The translations under genes were made by a program, and so were the position numbers. A stretch of 64,000 nt of DNA from NCBI RefSeq assembly GCF_007833165.1, contig NZ_VOBQ01000014.1:186001-250000 (forward strand). The letters are read 5' to 3'. The first letter of the stretch is position 1. Each line of letters starts with the position of its first letter. This DNA comes from Caenimonas sedimenti. GTDB taxonomy: Bacteria > Pseudomonadota > Gammaproteobacteria > Burkholderiales > Burkholderiaceae_C. Positions 44,631 through 52,325 of this stretch are shown here, piece by piece. The notes beneath the pieces are model-generated. The model was given only the letters and a program-made list of their open reading frames with translations, was not told where the DNA came from and searched no databases.

Positions 44631-44799
44631 GGTGTGTCTCCTGTTTCGGCGATTTTGCTGCATTGGCGTGCCTCGTGTGAGGCGCCCGCTGGGCGGCTCG
44701 CCGTGTCGGTCCGCACGCACGTGCATGTAGGCGGCAGGCCGACCTCGTCAGCCGACCGGCTGGCCCACCATGGCGCTTTGCATTTGCAGGAGCAAAACG

Positions 44800-45306
44800 A
44801 TGGATGAGAAGAAGCCCTCCCACGAAACGCTTTGGGAGCTGATCAAGGACACCAGGTTCTGCATGCTGGCGCATCGCCACACCGACGGGTCGCTGCATTC
44901 GCACCCGCTCACCACGCAGAACAAGGCGCTGGACGAAGGCGGCAGTCTGTACTTCTTCGTCTCGAAGAAGACGGAGCTGGGTCAGCGCCTGCAAAGCGAC
45001 GGCAATGTCAACCTGGCCTATGCCAACCCCGGCAAGGACACCTGGGTTTCCATCACCGGCACGGCGCGCGTGCTGGAGGACATGGCGAAGAAGAAAGAGC
45101 TTTTCAACGTGATCGCCAAGGCCTGGTTCCCGGGCGGCGCGGAAGACCCCGACCTGGAACTGGTCGAGGTCGTGATCGACGAGGCCGAGTACTGGAACGT
45201 CAAGGAGAACAAGCTGCTGCAGCTGATCAAGATGGCGACCGCGGCCGCCACCGGGAACAAGCCGAAGAAGATGGGCGAGCACGCGGAGTTGAACTTCAAC
45301 AACTGA
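44800..45306 (+). CDS. pyridoxamine 5'-phosphate oxidase-fold general stress protein
   Basis: A 168-residue split-barrel flavin protein of the general-stress-protein-26 type. Features: LIKDTRFCMLAHRHTDGSLHSHP (flavin-binding strands), GGSLYFFVSKKTELG and VSITGTARVLED, with the C-terminal EYWNVKENKLLQLIKM. A substrate is not deducible. AGGAG lies 8 nt before ATG 44800. Divergent from the Bug gene and convergent with the M15 peptidase. Confidence 0.9.
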   Translation: MDEKKPSHETLWELIKDTRFCMLAHRHTDGSLHSHPLTTQNKALDEGGSLYFFVSKKTELGQRLQSDGNVNLAYANPGKDTWVSITGTARVLEDMAKKKELFNVIAKAWFPGGAEDPDLELVEVVIDEAEYWNVKENKLLQLIKMATAAATGNKPKKMGEHAELNFNN

Positions 45307-45309
45307 GCC

Positions 45310-45921
45310 TCACCGGTGCGGCGCGGCCTCCAGGTTGCAGAAGCTGGTCAACCTGGTGTGGTCCTCGCCCCAGGTGCGGTAGCCTGCCCGATCGATGTGC
45401 ACCCGCCCGGTGGGGTACCGGCTCAGGCCCATGTCCAGCGGCTCGCCCTGGTCGCGCCAGAAGCGGCACAGGGCCAGGCCCTGCGCGCGCGACAACGGTG
45501 CGAGGTCCACCGCAAAGCTGCGCCGGTGGGCGCTGCGCGGGGAGCCGCCGGCGCAGCGGTTCAGCGCCTCATCGCGGTAGCCGGACACCACTTCGATCCG
45601 ATCCAGCAATTTGCGCTCACGCAGCGTGACCAGCAACTGCAGCACCTTGCGGACCTCGGACCACTGCGCCGCCGGCGGGATCTGGAAGGGTTCGGCTTTG
45701 CATTCCTTCCACATCGAAGCCGAGCGCAGCAATTCGTGCAGCGGCGAGACGTGGGCCAGGTTCTCCTGGTCCAGGAATGTCTGGAACGCTTCCACCTGGG
45801 CTTGACGGGATAGGCGCCATTGCGCGAACTGCGTCGCGTCGCGCTCGTCGGCCTGGGCCCGGGCCGCATTGCCGCCCAGCCACGCGATGAGGAACAGCAG
45901 GACGCCAATGCCGCGGCGCAT
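45310..45921 (-). CDS. periplasmic M15-family D,D-carboxypeptidase-like peptidase
   Basis: A 203-residue exported protein: signal peptide (RGIGVLLFLIAWLGGNAARAQA), then the M15A metallopeptidase core with VSGYRDEALNR, SAHRRSFAVDL (SxHxxxxAxD zinc motif) and RVHIDRAG (HxD-type ligand), typical of VanY/VanX and Peptidase_M15 proteins acting on peptidoglycan stems. The zinc ligands are preserved, so an active enzyme is likely. It follows the histidine kinase gene by 5 nt as third gene of the operon. Confidence 0.88.
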   Translation of the reverse strand: MRRGIGVLLFLIAWLGGNAARAQADERDATQFAQWRLSRQAQVEAFQTFLDQENLAHVSPLHELLRSASMWKECKAEPFQIPPAAQWSEVRKVLQLLVTLRERKLLDRIEVVSGYRDEALNRCAGGSPRSAHRRSFAVDLAPLSRAQGLALCRFWRDQGEPLDMGLSRYPTGRVHIDRAGYRTWGEDHTRLTSFCNLEAAPHR

Positions 45922-45926
45922 GGCAC

Positions 45927-48017
45927 TCAGGCAGCCGCGCGCGGCAGGGTGATGTCGAAGCGCACACCCCCTTCGACGTTGCGCGCGCGCACGGTGCCGC
46001 CCATCTTGGCCAGGTAGGTTCGCGCGACGAACAGGCCCTGGCCGCGCCGCTCGGTGGCTTCGTCCGTCGCGGCATCGCTGACGCCATAGTCGAAGATGCG
46101 TTCCAGGCGGGTTTCCTCGATCGCGGCGCCGGCGTTGTGGATGCCGACGGTCGCGTGGGTGTCGCTCGTTTCGAGGGACAAGGTGATCGGCGTGCCTGGT
46201 GAGCGATGCCGGTCCGCGTTGCGGAGGATGTGCGTGACCACGTCTTCCAGCGAGAAGGCATCGGCGCGAACCATCACCGGCTGTTCGCCGGAGGCGTAGC
46301 GCACGTCGGCAAGACCGGCGAAGTGCGCGTTGTCCGCGACCTCGCGCAGGAAGGCGTCGAGGTCCAGCGGCGCGAGTTCGAGTTGCGCGGCCTCCAGCGC
46401 CTCGCTCGGCGAAGCCTGGCCGTACAGCACCCGAACGGCCTGCTGCATGCGCTGCACATAGCGGTGCGCCGGGTCGCCGGCATCCGGGTGCAGCACCATC
46501 AGCGACTGCAGCGGCGACAGGATCTCGTGGCCCACCGCCTGCAGCGTGTCGCGCTCGCGTTGCGCGCGCAGCTGCTCGCGCTGCTGGTCGTCCTTCACGC
46601 GCTGCAGCAGGTCCGACAGGCTGCCGGCCAGGATGCCGAGTTCGTCGGAACCGCGCAGGTCCGACACGTCCAGCTGGCCGATGCGGGCATCACCTGGCGC
46701 GTCCTTCTGCATGTTGTGCGAAACGGCGGCCGCGCGCCGGGTCAACACGGTGATGCGCCGGATCAGCCCGACCTCGATCACCAGCCAGGCGAGGCCGATG
46801 GCCCCCAGCATCGCGGCGACATACCAAGACATGCGCGTCGCGATCACGCCCAGCCCGCGGTCGATGCCGCGCGCGTCGCCGCTCAGGCGCACGTCGAAAC
46901 TCGCCACCGGGGTGGTGATCACTTCAATGGCTTCGAGTGGAGGCGGCCGATTGGCCACCGGCAGGCGGTCGATCAGCTGCAGGATCAGCGGAGAAGAGCG
47001 CGCCGCGTTGTCCTCGCGCCCCTTGAGCACGAGCGGGGCGCCCTTGCTGTCCTGCCGCGTGATGGTGAGCGTTTCGCCGGGCAGCAGCGCTTGCGAAAGA
47101 TCTTCCAGCGAAGGCGGGGGAATCGCGTCGGACGCGTTGCTGTCGAACAGTGGCGGCACGTTGCCCGGGGCCAGCATCTGCACGTGCACACGGATGCGGT
47201 CGAGGTCGGCCGGCGGCCATTCCGGGCGCGGTTGCGCGTAGAGCGCCTGCCGGAACGCTTCCACCGGCAGCCGGATGGAATAGAAAACCCGGCGCAGGCA
47301 ATCCGGCAATTCGCCGCCCGCGGAGCAGGTGGCGCTTTGCCAGAGGAAACCGCGGAAGTCGCGCACCGGCCGCGCATCGGCGAGCGTCGGGTCGCCGTCT
47401 TCCACGAAGCCGGTGAGGCGCCCGCGCACCAGCGGTTCGCCGCGCAGCGACTGGCGTTCGAAGGGCGCGACCCAGGCGGTCGTGGTGCCGCGCATGTCGA
47501 GCCGGATGCGCGCGCGATGCACGGACTCGACGTCGAGGTCGGTGGGCTCGCGCGCGATCAGGTCGCCCGCCCGGAAGCTGCCCACGAGGTAGATGTAGCC
47601 GCCCGAGTAGGCGTTGTTGCCGACGGCGGCGCAGACAGCGCTGCCGTCGGTGTAGCGCACCGAGCACCCGGCCATCTCCACCGCCTGCTGGGCCTTGTTC
47701 TGGTCGTCGAAGTCGAGCGCGGCGTAGGGCAGGACCCACGGACGCAGCGGCGTGACGGCGCCCGAGACGCCCGGGTTCAGCAGCGCCAGCAGGCCGGCCG
47801 GATGCCGCAGGCGCGCCATCACCTCGGCCTGGGTCTTGCGGAAGTTCTGCTGGTAGTTGCGGTAGCTGCGGTCCTTCTCGTCCTGCAGCAGGACGACCGC
47901 CAGTGCCGCCGTGGCGATCGCCAGCAGCAGGAACACCATGCGGAAGAGGATGCGCCGGCGGAACGACGCCAGGCCCAGGCGCGGGACGTCGAGCCGGGGC
48001 AGCGTCAGGCGCGCCAT
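45927..48017 (-). CDS. sensor histidine kinase with large extracytoplasmic domain
   Basis: A 696-residue kinase: first membrane segment (about 23-45), a long periplasmic region (about 45-395), second segment (about 398-420), HAMP-like stretch, dimerisation helices with H497 in VGHEILSPLQSL, and an HATPase part with THILRNADRHR (N box) and GQGLFVARTYLAKMGG (G box). The periplasmic domain (NNAYSGGYIYLVG and RIRLDMRG) resembles no sensor that I can name. Its start overlaps the response-regulator stop by 1 nt (TGATG). Confidence 0.92.
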   Translation of the reverse strand: MARLTLPRLDVPRLGLASFRRRILFRMVFLLLAIATAALAVVLLQDEKDRSYRNYQQNFRKTQAEVMARLRHPAGLLALLNPGVSGAVTPLRPWVLPYAALDFDDQNKAQQAVEMAGCSVRYTDGSAVCAAVGNNAYSGGYIYLVGSFRAGDLIAREPTDLDVESVHRARIRLDMRGTTTAWVAPFERQSLRGEPLVRGRLTGFVEDGDPTLADARPVRDFRGFLWQSATCSAGGELPDCLRRVFYSIRLPVEAFRQALYAQPRPEWPPADLDRIRVHVQMLAPGNVPPLFDSNASDAIPPPSLEDLSQALLPGETLTITRQDSKGAPLVLKGREDNAARSSPLILQLIDRLPVANRPPPLEAIEVITTPVASFDVRLSGDARGIDRGLGVIATRMSWYVAAMLGAIGLAWLVIEVGLIRRITVLTRRAAAVSHNMQKDAPGDARIGQLDVSDLRGSDELGILAGSLSDLLQRVKDDQQREQLRAQRERDTLQAVGHEILSPLQSLMVLHPDAGDPAHRYVQRMQQAVRVLYGQASPSEALEAAQLELAPLDLDAFLREVADNAHFAGLADVRYASGEQPVMVRADAFSLEDVVTHILRNADRHRSPGTPITLSLETSDTHATVGIHNAGAAIEETRLERIFDYGVSDAATDEATERRGQGLFVARTYLAKMGGTVRARNVEGGVRFDITLPRAAA

Positions 48018-48736
48018 CAGGGCCGGGCTTTGCCGCTGCCGGCGTCCGTCCATCTGAAGCCGCGCATCGGGACGTTCTCGATCCCCTCGAAGGTGGGATC
48101 GACCTCGCGGAACGCATCGCGGATGGTGCTGACATGCTTGCGCACGTTGTCGCGGTTGCGGCCGCTCTTCACCACGTCGAACAGGTCGTCGTAGGAGACC
48201 ACCTGGCCGCGGCGCTGGTACAGCGTCGCCAGGATGCGCTGGGCGGTGAGCGGCAGGTTCACGCGCTCGCCGCGCCACATGGGCGTGCGTTGCCAAAGCG
48301 GGTCGAGCGCAAGTTCGTCCGCGGCTGGCGCCGCGGGGGCCGCTTGTGACCGGCGCTCCTTCGCCACCCGCAGGATCTCCAGGAAGGTCTCGATGAAATC
48401 GGCTTCCTCGAAGGTCGTCTTCTGCAGGTAATCCCAGGCGTCGAGCGCCTTCATGATGCTGCGGTAGATGGCGGCCGGCATCGCCGACACCACCAGCACG
48501 GGCACGCCCTTGCGCTGCTTGTTGATGGCGTTGATGAGCGCGACGCCGGCATGGCGTTCACGGCCCAGCTCGATGTCGAGCACCACCACGTCGTAAGGCT
48601 CGCGCGCGAGCGCGGCCTCGGCGTCATCGCGGGTGAACCACTGGTCGACCTGCACGTCCGGCCGGGCGGCCCGGATCCAGCCCGCGAGCTGGTTGCTGGT
48701 GGGCTGGTCGTCTTCGATCACGGCGATGCGGGGCAT
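48017..48736 (-). CDS. response regulator with winged-helix output
   Basis: A 239-residue regulator. The receiver shows acid pair D9-D10, phosphorylation site D54 (VVVLDIELG), a Ser in VVSAM and Lys in DYLQKTT. The output domain (about 150-235) is a winged helix (LTAQRILATLYQRRGQVVSY, then RDNVRKHVSTIRDAF). Unlike OmpR/PhoB, the linker is Ala-rich. First gene of a three-gene operon with the kinase and the M15 peptidase, divergent from the exported-protein/SPFH set. Confidence 0.93.
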   Translation of the reverse strand: MPRIAVIEDDQPTSNQLAGWIRAARPDVQVDQWFTRDDAEAALAREPYDVVVLDIELGRERHAGVALINAINKQRKGVPVLVVSAMPAAIYRSIMKALDAWDYLQKTTFEEADFIETFLEILRVAKERRSQAAPAAPAADELALDPLWQRTPMWRGERVNLPLTAQRILATLYQRRGQVVSYDDLFDVVKSGRNRDNVRKHVSTIRDAFREVDPTFEGIENVPMRGFRWTDAGSGKARP

Positions 48737-48879
48737 GCGCGAATTATCGCGGTGGCCACGGGGCGGGGGCCCGGAAGATTTCTTCCGGGCCGTGAACACA
48801 GTGCCCCGGCGTTCGCATTGTTTGCTCCTGCCTCCCTGCGAAGAATCACTTCATCGAGCACACACACAGGAGAAGCACG

Positions 48880-49521
48880 ATGAACACCGCCAAGAACACC
48901 ACCCTGCGCGCCCTGCGCGACTTCGGCCTCGTCAGCGCCATCAGCCTGGCGGCCGCCTCCATCTGGGCCGCCGGCCTGCCGGAGGAGGGCTATCTGCTGG
49001 ACGCCGAGATGTGGCAGGAAGAGGTGGCCGCGTCGCCGGACAGCCAGTGGCCCGCCGAGGGCTGGTTCCGCCTGGTGCCGCAAGGCCGCGGGATCGAAGT
49101 GAGCGCGGCGCAGCGCGGCCAGCCGGGCGCCCCCGCTGCCGACGCGCTGTATTTCCGGCTGCCGGGCACCCAGCTCAAGCAAGGCTTGCGCGCCGTCTAC
49201 GCCGGCACCGTCCTGCAGCAGCCGCGGCTGGGCCAGGACTACGAGCTGACGCTGGGCCAGGGCCGCTTCGGCCTGCGTGTCGAGTCCGGCGTCAAGGGCA
49301 TGGAATACGCGATCACCTACGGCCAGCAGACCTATACCTACGTGCTCGGCCCGTTCGACGCCACCAAGACGTCGGTCAAGGCCGTGGCCGACCTGGACGG
49401 CGATGCCCGGCCCGACTTCCTGATCGACGTCGGCGACGACGCGACCTACCTGCTGCTGTCCACCAAGGCCCGCCCCGGCGCCAACCTGCCGACGGCGGAG
49501 TTGTGGGCCAAGGGCTGCTGA
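48880..49521 (+). CDS. exported protein with a calcium-binding-type loop
   Basis: A 213-residue protein; the signal region is FGLVSAISLAAASIWAAG. The mature part is beta-rich with LYFRLPGTQLKQGLRAVY, YELTLGQGRFGLRVESG and YTYVLGPFDATKTS. Near the C-terminus VADLDGDARPDFLIDVGDD resembles an EF-hand-like or FG-GAP-type calcium loop (DxDxDxxPD). I know no family name. It precedes the SPFH gene by 40 nt in the same direction and is divergent from the two-component operon. Confidence 0.75.
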   Translation: MNTAKNTTLRALRDFGLVSAISLAAASIWAAGLPEEGYLLDAEMWQEEVAASPDSQWPAEGWFRLVPQGRGIEVSAAQRGQPGAPAADALYFRLPGTQLKQGLRAVYAGTVLQQPRLGQDYELTLGQGRFGLRVESGVKGMEYAITYGQQTYTYVLGPFDATKTSVKAVADLDGDARPDFLIDVGDDATYLLLSTKARPGANLPTAELWAKGC

Positions 49522-49561
49522 AACGAATTCGCTGTCACACACCAACTTCCGGAGAATTTCC

Positions 49562-50863
49562 ATGCTGCACAAACTGAAGAACATCGCCCGCGCCGCGCGG
49601 ATCACCATGGCCCGGGCGCTCCGGCGCCCTCACCCCGGCGCTCTCCCGAAAGCGGGAGAGGGAGAGGAAGGCACGGCCTTCCGGGCGGACGGTACCTTCA
49701 CCCAGATCCTGCGCGCGCGCCGCACCGTCGCGGTTGTGGCGGGCCTGGCCGCCGCCGGCTGGCTGCTCTACGCCCATCCGCCCATCGCCACTGCCCAGCC
49801 CGGCGAACTGGGCGTGCGCACCAACCAGCTCACCGGCACCGTCACGCAATGGCGCGACGGCAGCATCCTGGTGCTGCCGGGCCTGCACCATGCACAGGTG
49901 TTCTCGCTGCGCGACCAGACGTACAAGCCGCAGCAGATGACGCAGTCCTCCGGCCAGGCGCCGCTGCAATCGGTGGAAGGGCTCTCGGTGGGCGTGGACC
50001 TGGTGGTGCGTTATGCGCTGGATCCGCAGCGTGTCGCCACGGCGGCGCGGAGCCTGCCGTCCGATCCCGCCGAAGTGGTGGAGCCGGCGGTGCTGGGCGT
50101 CGTCTACAAGGTGTTCGCCCGCTACACCGTACGCGAGATCTTCTCGACCAAGCGGGCCGAGATCCAGCAGACACTGGAAGCCGAACTCAAGCCCAAGCTG
50201 GCGGCTGATGGCCTGGTGCTGCGCAGCGTGCTGGTTGGTAAGGTCGATCTGCCGGCCGACTACAAGCGCGGCATGGAGGGCCTGCTGGCCGAGGAGCTGG
50301 AGACGCAGAAGATGCGCTACACGCTGGAGCTGAAGGACAAGCGGGTGCGGCAGGTCGAGCTGGAAGCCTCGGCCGAGAAGGTGCAGCGCGAAGTGCGGGC
50401 TGAAGCCGCCGCCCGCGAGCAGGTGATCGCGGCCAAGGGCCAGGAGGAGGCGATGAAGCACGTCCTGCCGTTCAAGCAGCGCCAGATCGAACAGCGCCAG
50501 CTGGAGGCCGAGGCCGAGAAGCAGTCGCGCATGAAGGTGGCCGAAGGCAACGCGCACGCGCGCCGCATCGAAGCGACCGGCGAGGCCGACGCCCGCCGCA
50601 AGCTGGCGGAGGCCGAGGTGTTCCGCATGGAGCGCGTGGGCCAGGCCAACGCGGAGCAGATGGCGCGCGAAGGCGCGCTGATCACCCGCCATCCGCTGTT
50701 GATCCAGAAGACCCTGGCCGACAAGCTGTCGGACAAGATCCAGGTGATCATCGCGCCGCCCGGCAGCGGCGGCGGCTTCCTGGCCGCCAACCTGCTGGGC
50801 AACGGGGCGCAGCGCGAAGGCATGCAGCAGGCCGCGACGCGCGAAACGCAAGCCGAGGAGTGA
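49562..50863 (+). CDS. SPFH (band 7/prohibitin-like) membrane protein
   Basis: A 433-residue protein. An N-terminal soluble stretch is followed by a membrane segment (about residues 57-74, VAVVAGLAAAGWLLYA), the band 7 domain (about 80-240; GLSVGVDLVVRYALDP, RYTVREIFSTKRAEIQQ) and a long Glu/Lys/Arg/Ala coiled coil (about 240-390) ending EAEVFRMERVGQANAE. SPFH proteins build ring-like membrane scaffolds around proteases or other partners. A palindromic repeat lies inside codons 22-36 (see the repeat). The stop overlaps the ribosome site of the next gene. Confidence 0.88.
   Translation: MLHKLKNIARAARITMARALRRPHPGALPKAGEGEEGTAFRADGTFTQILRARRTVAVVAGLAAAGWLLYAHPPIATAQPGELGVRTNQLTGTVTQWRDGSILVLPGLHHAQVFSLRDQTYKPQQMTQSSGQAPLQSVEGLSVGVDLVVRYALDPQRVATAARSLPSDPAEVVEPAVLGVVYKVFARYTVREIFSTKRAEIQQTLEAELKPKLAADGLVLRSVLVGKVDLPADYKRGMEGLLAEELETQKMRYTLELKDKRVRQVELEASAEKVQREVRAEAAAREQVIAAKGQEEAMKHVLPFKQRQIEQRQLEAEAEKQSRMKVAEGNAHARRIEATGEADARRKLAEAEVFRMERVGQANAEQMAREGALITRHPLLIQKTLADKLSDKIQVIIAPPGSGGGFLAANLLGNGAQREGMQQAATRETQAEE
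49627..49667 (+). repeat. palindromic REP-type element inside the SPFH gene
   Basis: CTCTCCCG-AAAG-CGGGAGAG is a perfect 8-bp stem (49641-49660) within the CCCTCACCCCGGCGC...GAGGGAG layout of common proteobacterial REP units. It is read in frame, giving PHPGALPKAGEGEEG before the membrane segment. Confidence 0.75.
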
Positions 50864-50867
50864 AGCC

Positions 50868-52325
50868 ATGATCGGCAGTGCCATCGCCTCCGCCGCCGTC
50901 GCGGCGACCATGACCAGCGCCATCGTCACGACCGACCAGGCGGTGCTGCGCGCCGGGCCGCGCGACTCGGCGCCGCAACAGGCCCAGCTGTGGCAGGGCG
51001 AAGTGCTCGAGGTGCGGGGGGAGCGCCTCGACTACCTGCAGGTCTGGGACCACCGGCGCGAGCGCGGCGGCTACGTGAAGGCCAGCCAGGTGAAACGCAC
51101 GGCGCTGGCACCCACGGAGGCACCGGACATCCTGGCCGTGCTGCGCTTCGTTCGCGAGACGCCGGGCTCGGAAGCGCTGGGCATCGGTCTCGCCGCGGCC
51201 TGGCTGCAGGCGGCGCCGGCCGAGGCCGTGCGTGGCGAGGCCGGCACCGAGACGCTGGACGCCTTGGGGCAGTTGGGCGAGCGGCTGGCACAGCGCGCCT
51301 CCGGGCAAGCCGGCCTGTCGAAGAACGGCCAGGCGGCGGTGTCCGCGCACCTGGAAGTCGCCGCGCGCTATGGCGTCAAGTTCGTGAGCTACGAGCGCGA
51401 CAGCCAGATGCGCATCTGCTATGACGGCGAAGCCTTCCGGCGGGTGCTGGCGCTGGCGGCACGGCCGGAGCAGAAGGCCCGCGCCGCCCTGGCCTTGACG
51501 CAGCCCGAGTGCATGGACCCGAACCTGAAGCCGCTGGAACGGCACCAGGTCAACCTGTGGCGCGCCGACGTGCTGGAGCGCGTGGACACCGCGGCCTTGC
51601 CGGCGACCGCGAAGAACCAGGTCGCGATGCGCCGTGCTTCGGTCTGGAGCACCGTGGCCTATGAGCGGGCTCGCCTGGGCCAAGGCCCGGACGCGGCGGC
51701 GCAGCGCGCCATCGCGGAGCTGACCCAGGTGCAGCGCAGCGAGCTCACGGACGACGACCAGTCACGCTACAACGATGCGGCGATGCGCGTGAACGCTTCG
51801 CGCTGGGCGGCCATGCCGCCGGCTGCCGCGCAGCCCTTGGGCCCGCGCCCGAGCATCGTGACCGAAGCCGGGCAGCCTGGGGAGACCTGCGTGCTGCTGG
51901 TGGATGCGAAGAACGACGTGCGCAACCCCTTGGCCCGCCGCTGCACGTTCTCCCTGGTGTGGGCACAGTCCGCCAGCCTGAACCGCGAAGGCAACGCGCT
52001 GGCGCTGGCCGTGCAACCGATGGAAGCGTGGCGCGAGCTCTGGCTGTTCCGCAAGACCGGCAAGAGCTGGGCCATCGATGTGCTGCCGCCCGCGACCTTG
52101 CAGCCGGAACTGGGTTACGCCGAATTCGCCGGCTGGGTGCCGGGTGGGCAGCAGGTGCTGGTGGCGCGCGAAGCGCGCGGCGAGGGCAAGTACAAGCGCA
52201 ATTACGAGGTGCTGAGCCTGGACAACCTGGTCACGCAGCGGCAGACCGGCGATCCTTCGGCGCTCGGGCCTTTCCAGCGCTGGCAGGACCCTTCCTGGAA
52301 GCGGATGAGCGTGGCCCTGCGTTAG
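50868..52325 (+). CDS. SH3-like exported or surface protein of unknown function
   Basis: A 485-residue protein with a short hydrophobic N-terminus (IASAAVAATMTSAIV), then a bacterial SH3-type domain (TDQAVLRAGPRDSAPQQAQL, WQGEVLEVRGERLDYLQVWD, GGYVKASQVKR). A large helical middle (about 80-300) is followed by beta-rich segments (GETCVLLVDAKNDVRNPLAR, FRKTGKSWAIDVLPP). No family name. It starts 4 nt after the SPFH gene, so the two probably act together at the membrane. Its last 95 nt overlap recQ on the other strand. Confidence 0.75.
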   Translation: MIGSAIASAAVAATMTSAIVTTDQAVLRAGPRDSAPQQAQLWQGEVLEVRGERLDYLQVWDHRRERGGYVKASQVKRTALAPTEAPDILAVLRFVRETPGSEALGIGLAAAWLQAAPAEAVRGEAGTETLDALGQLGERLAQRASGQAGLSKNGQAAVSAHLEVAARYGVKFVSYERDSQMRICYDGEAFRRVLALAARPEQKARAALALTQPECMDPNLKPLERHQVNLWRADVLERVDTAALPATAKNQVAMRRASVWSTVAYERARLGQGPDAAAQRAIAELTQVQRSELTDDDQSRYNDAAMRVNASRWAAMPPAAAQPLGPRPSIVTEAGQPGETCVLLVDAKNDVRNPLARRCTFSLVWAQSASLNREGNALALAVQPMEAWRELWLFRKTGKSWAIDVLPPATLQPELGYAEFAGWVPGGQQVLVAREARGEGKYKRNYEVLSLDNLVTQRQTGDPSALGPFQRWQDPSWKRMSVALR

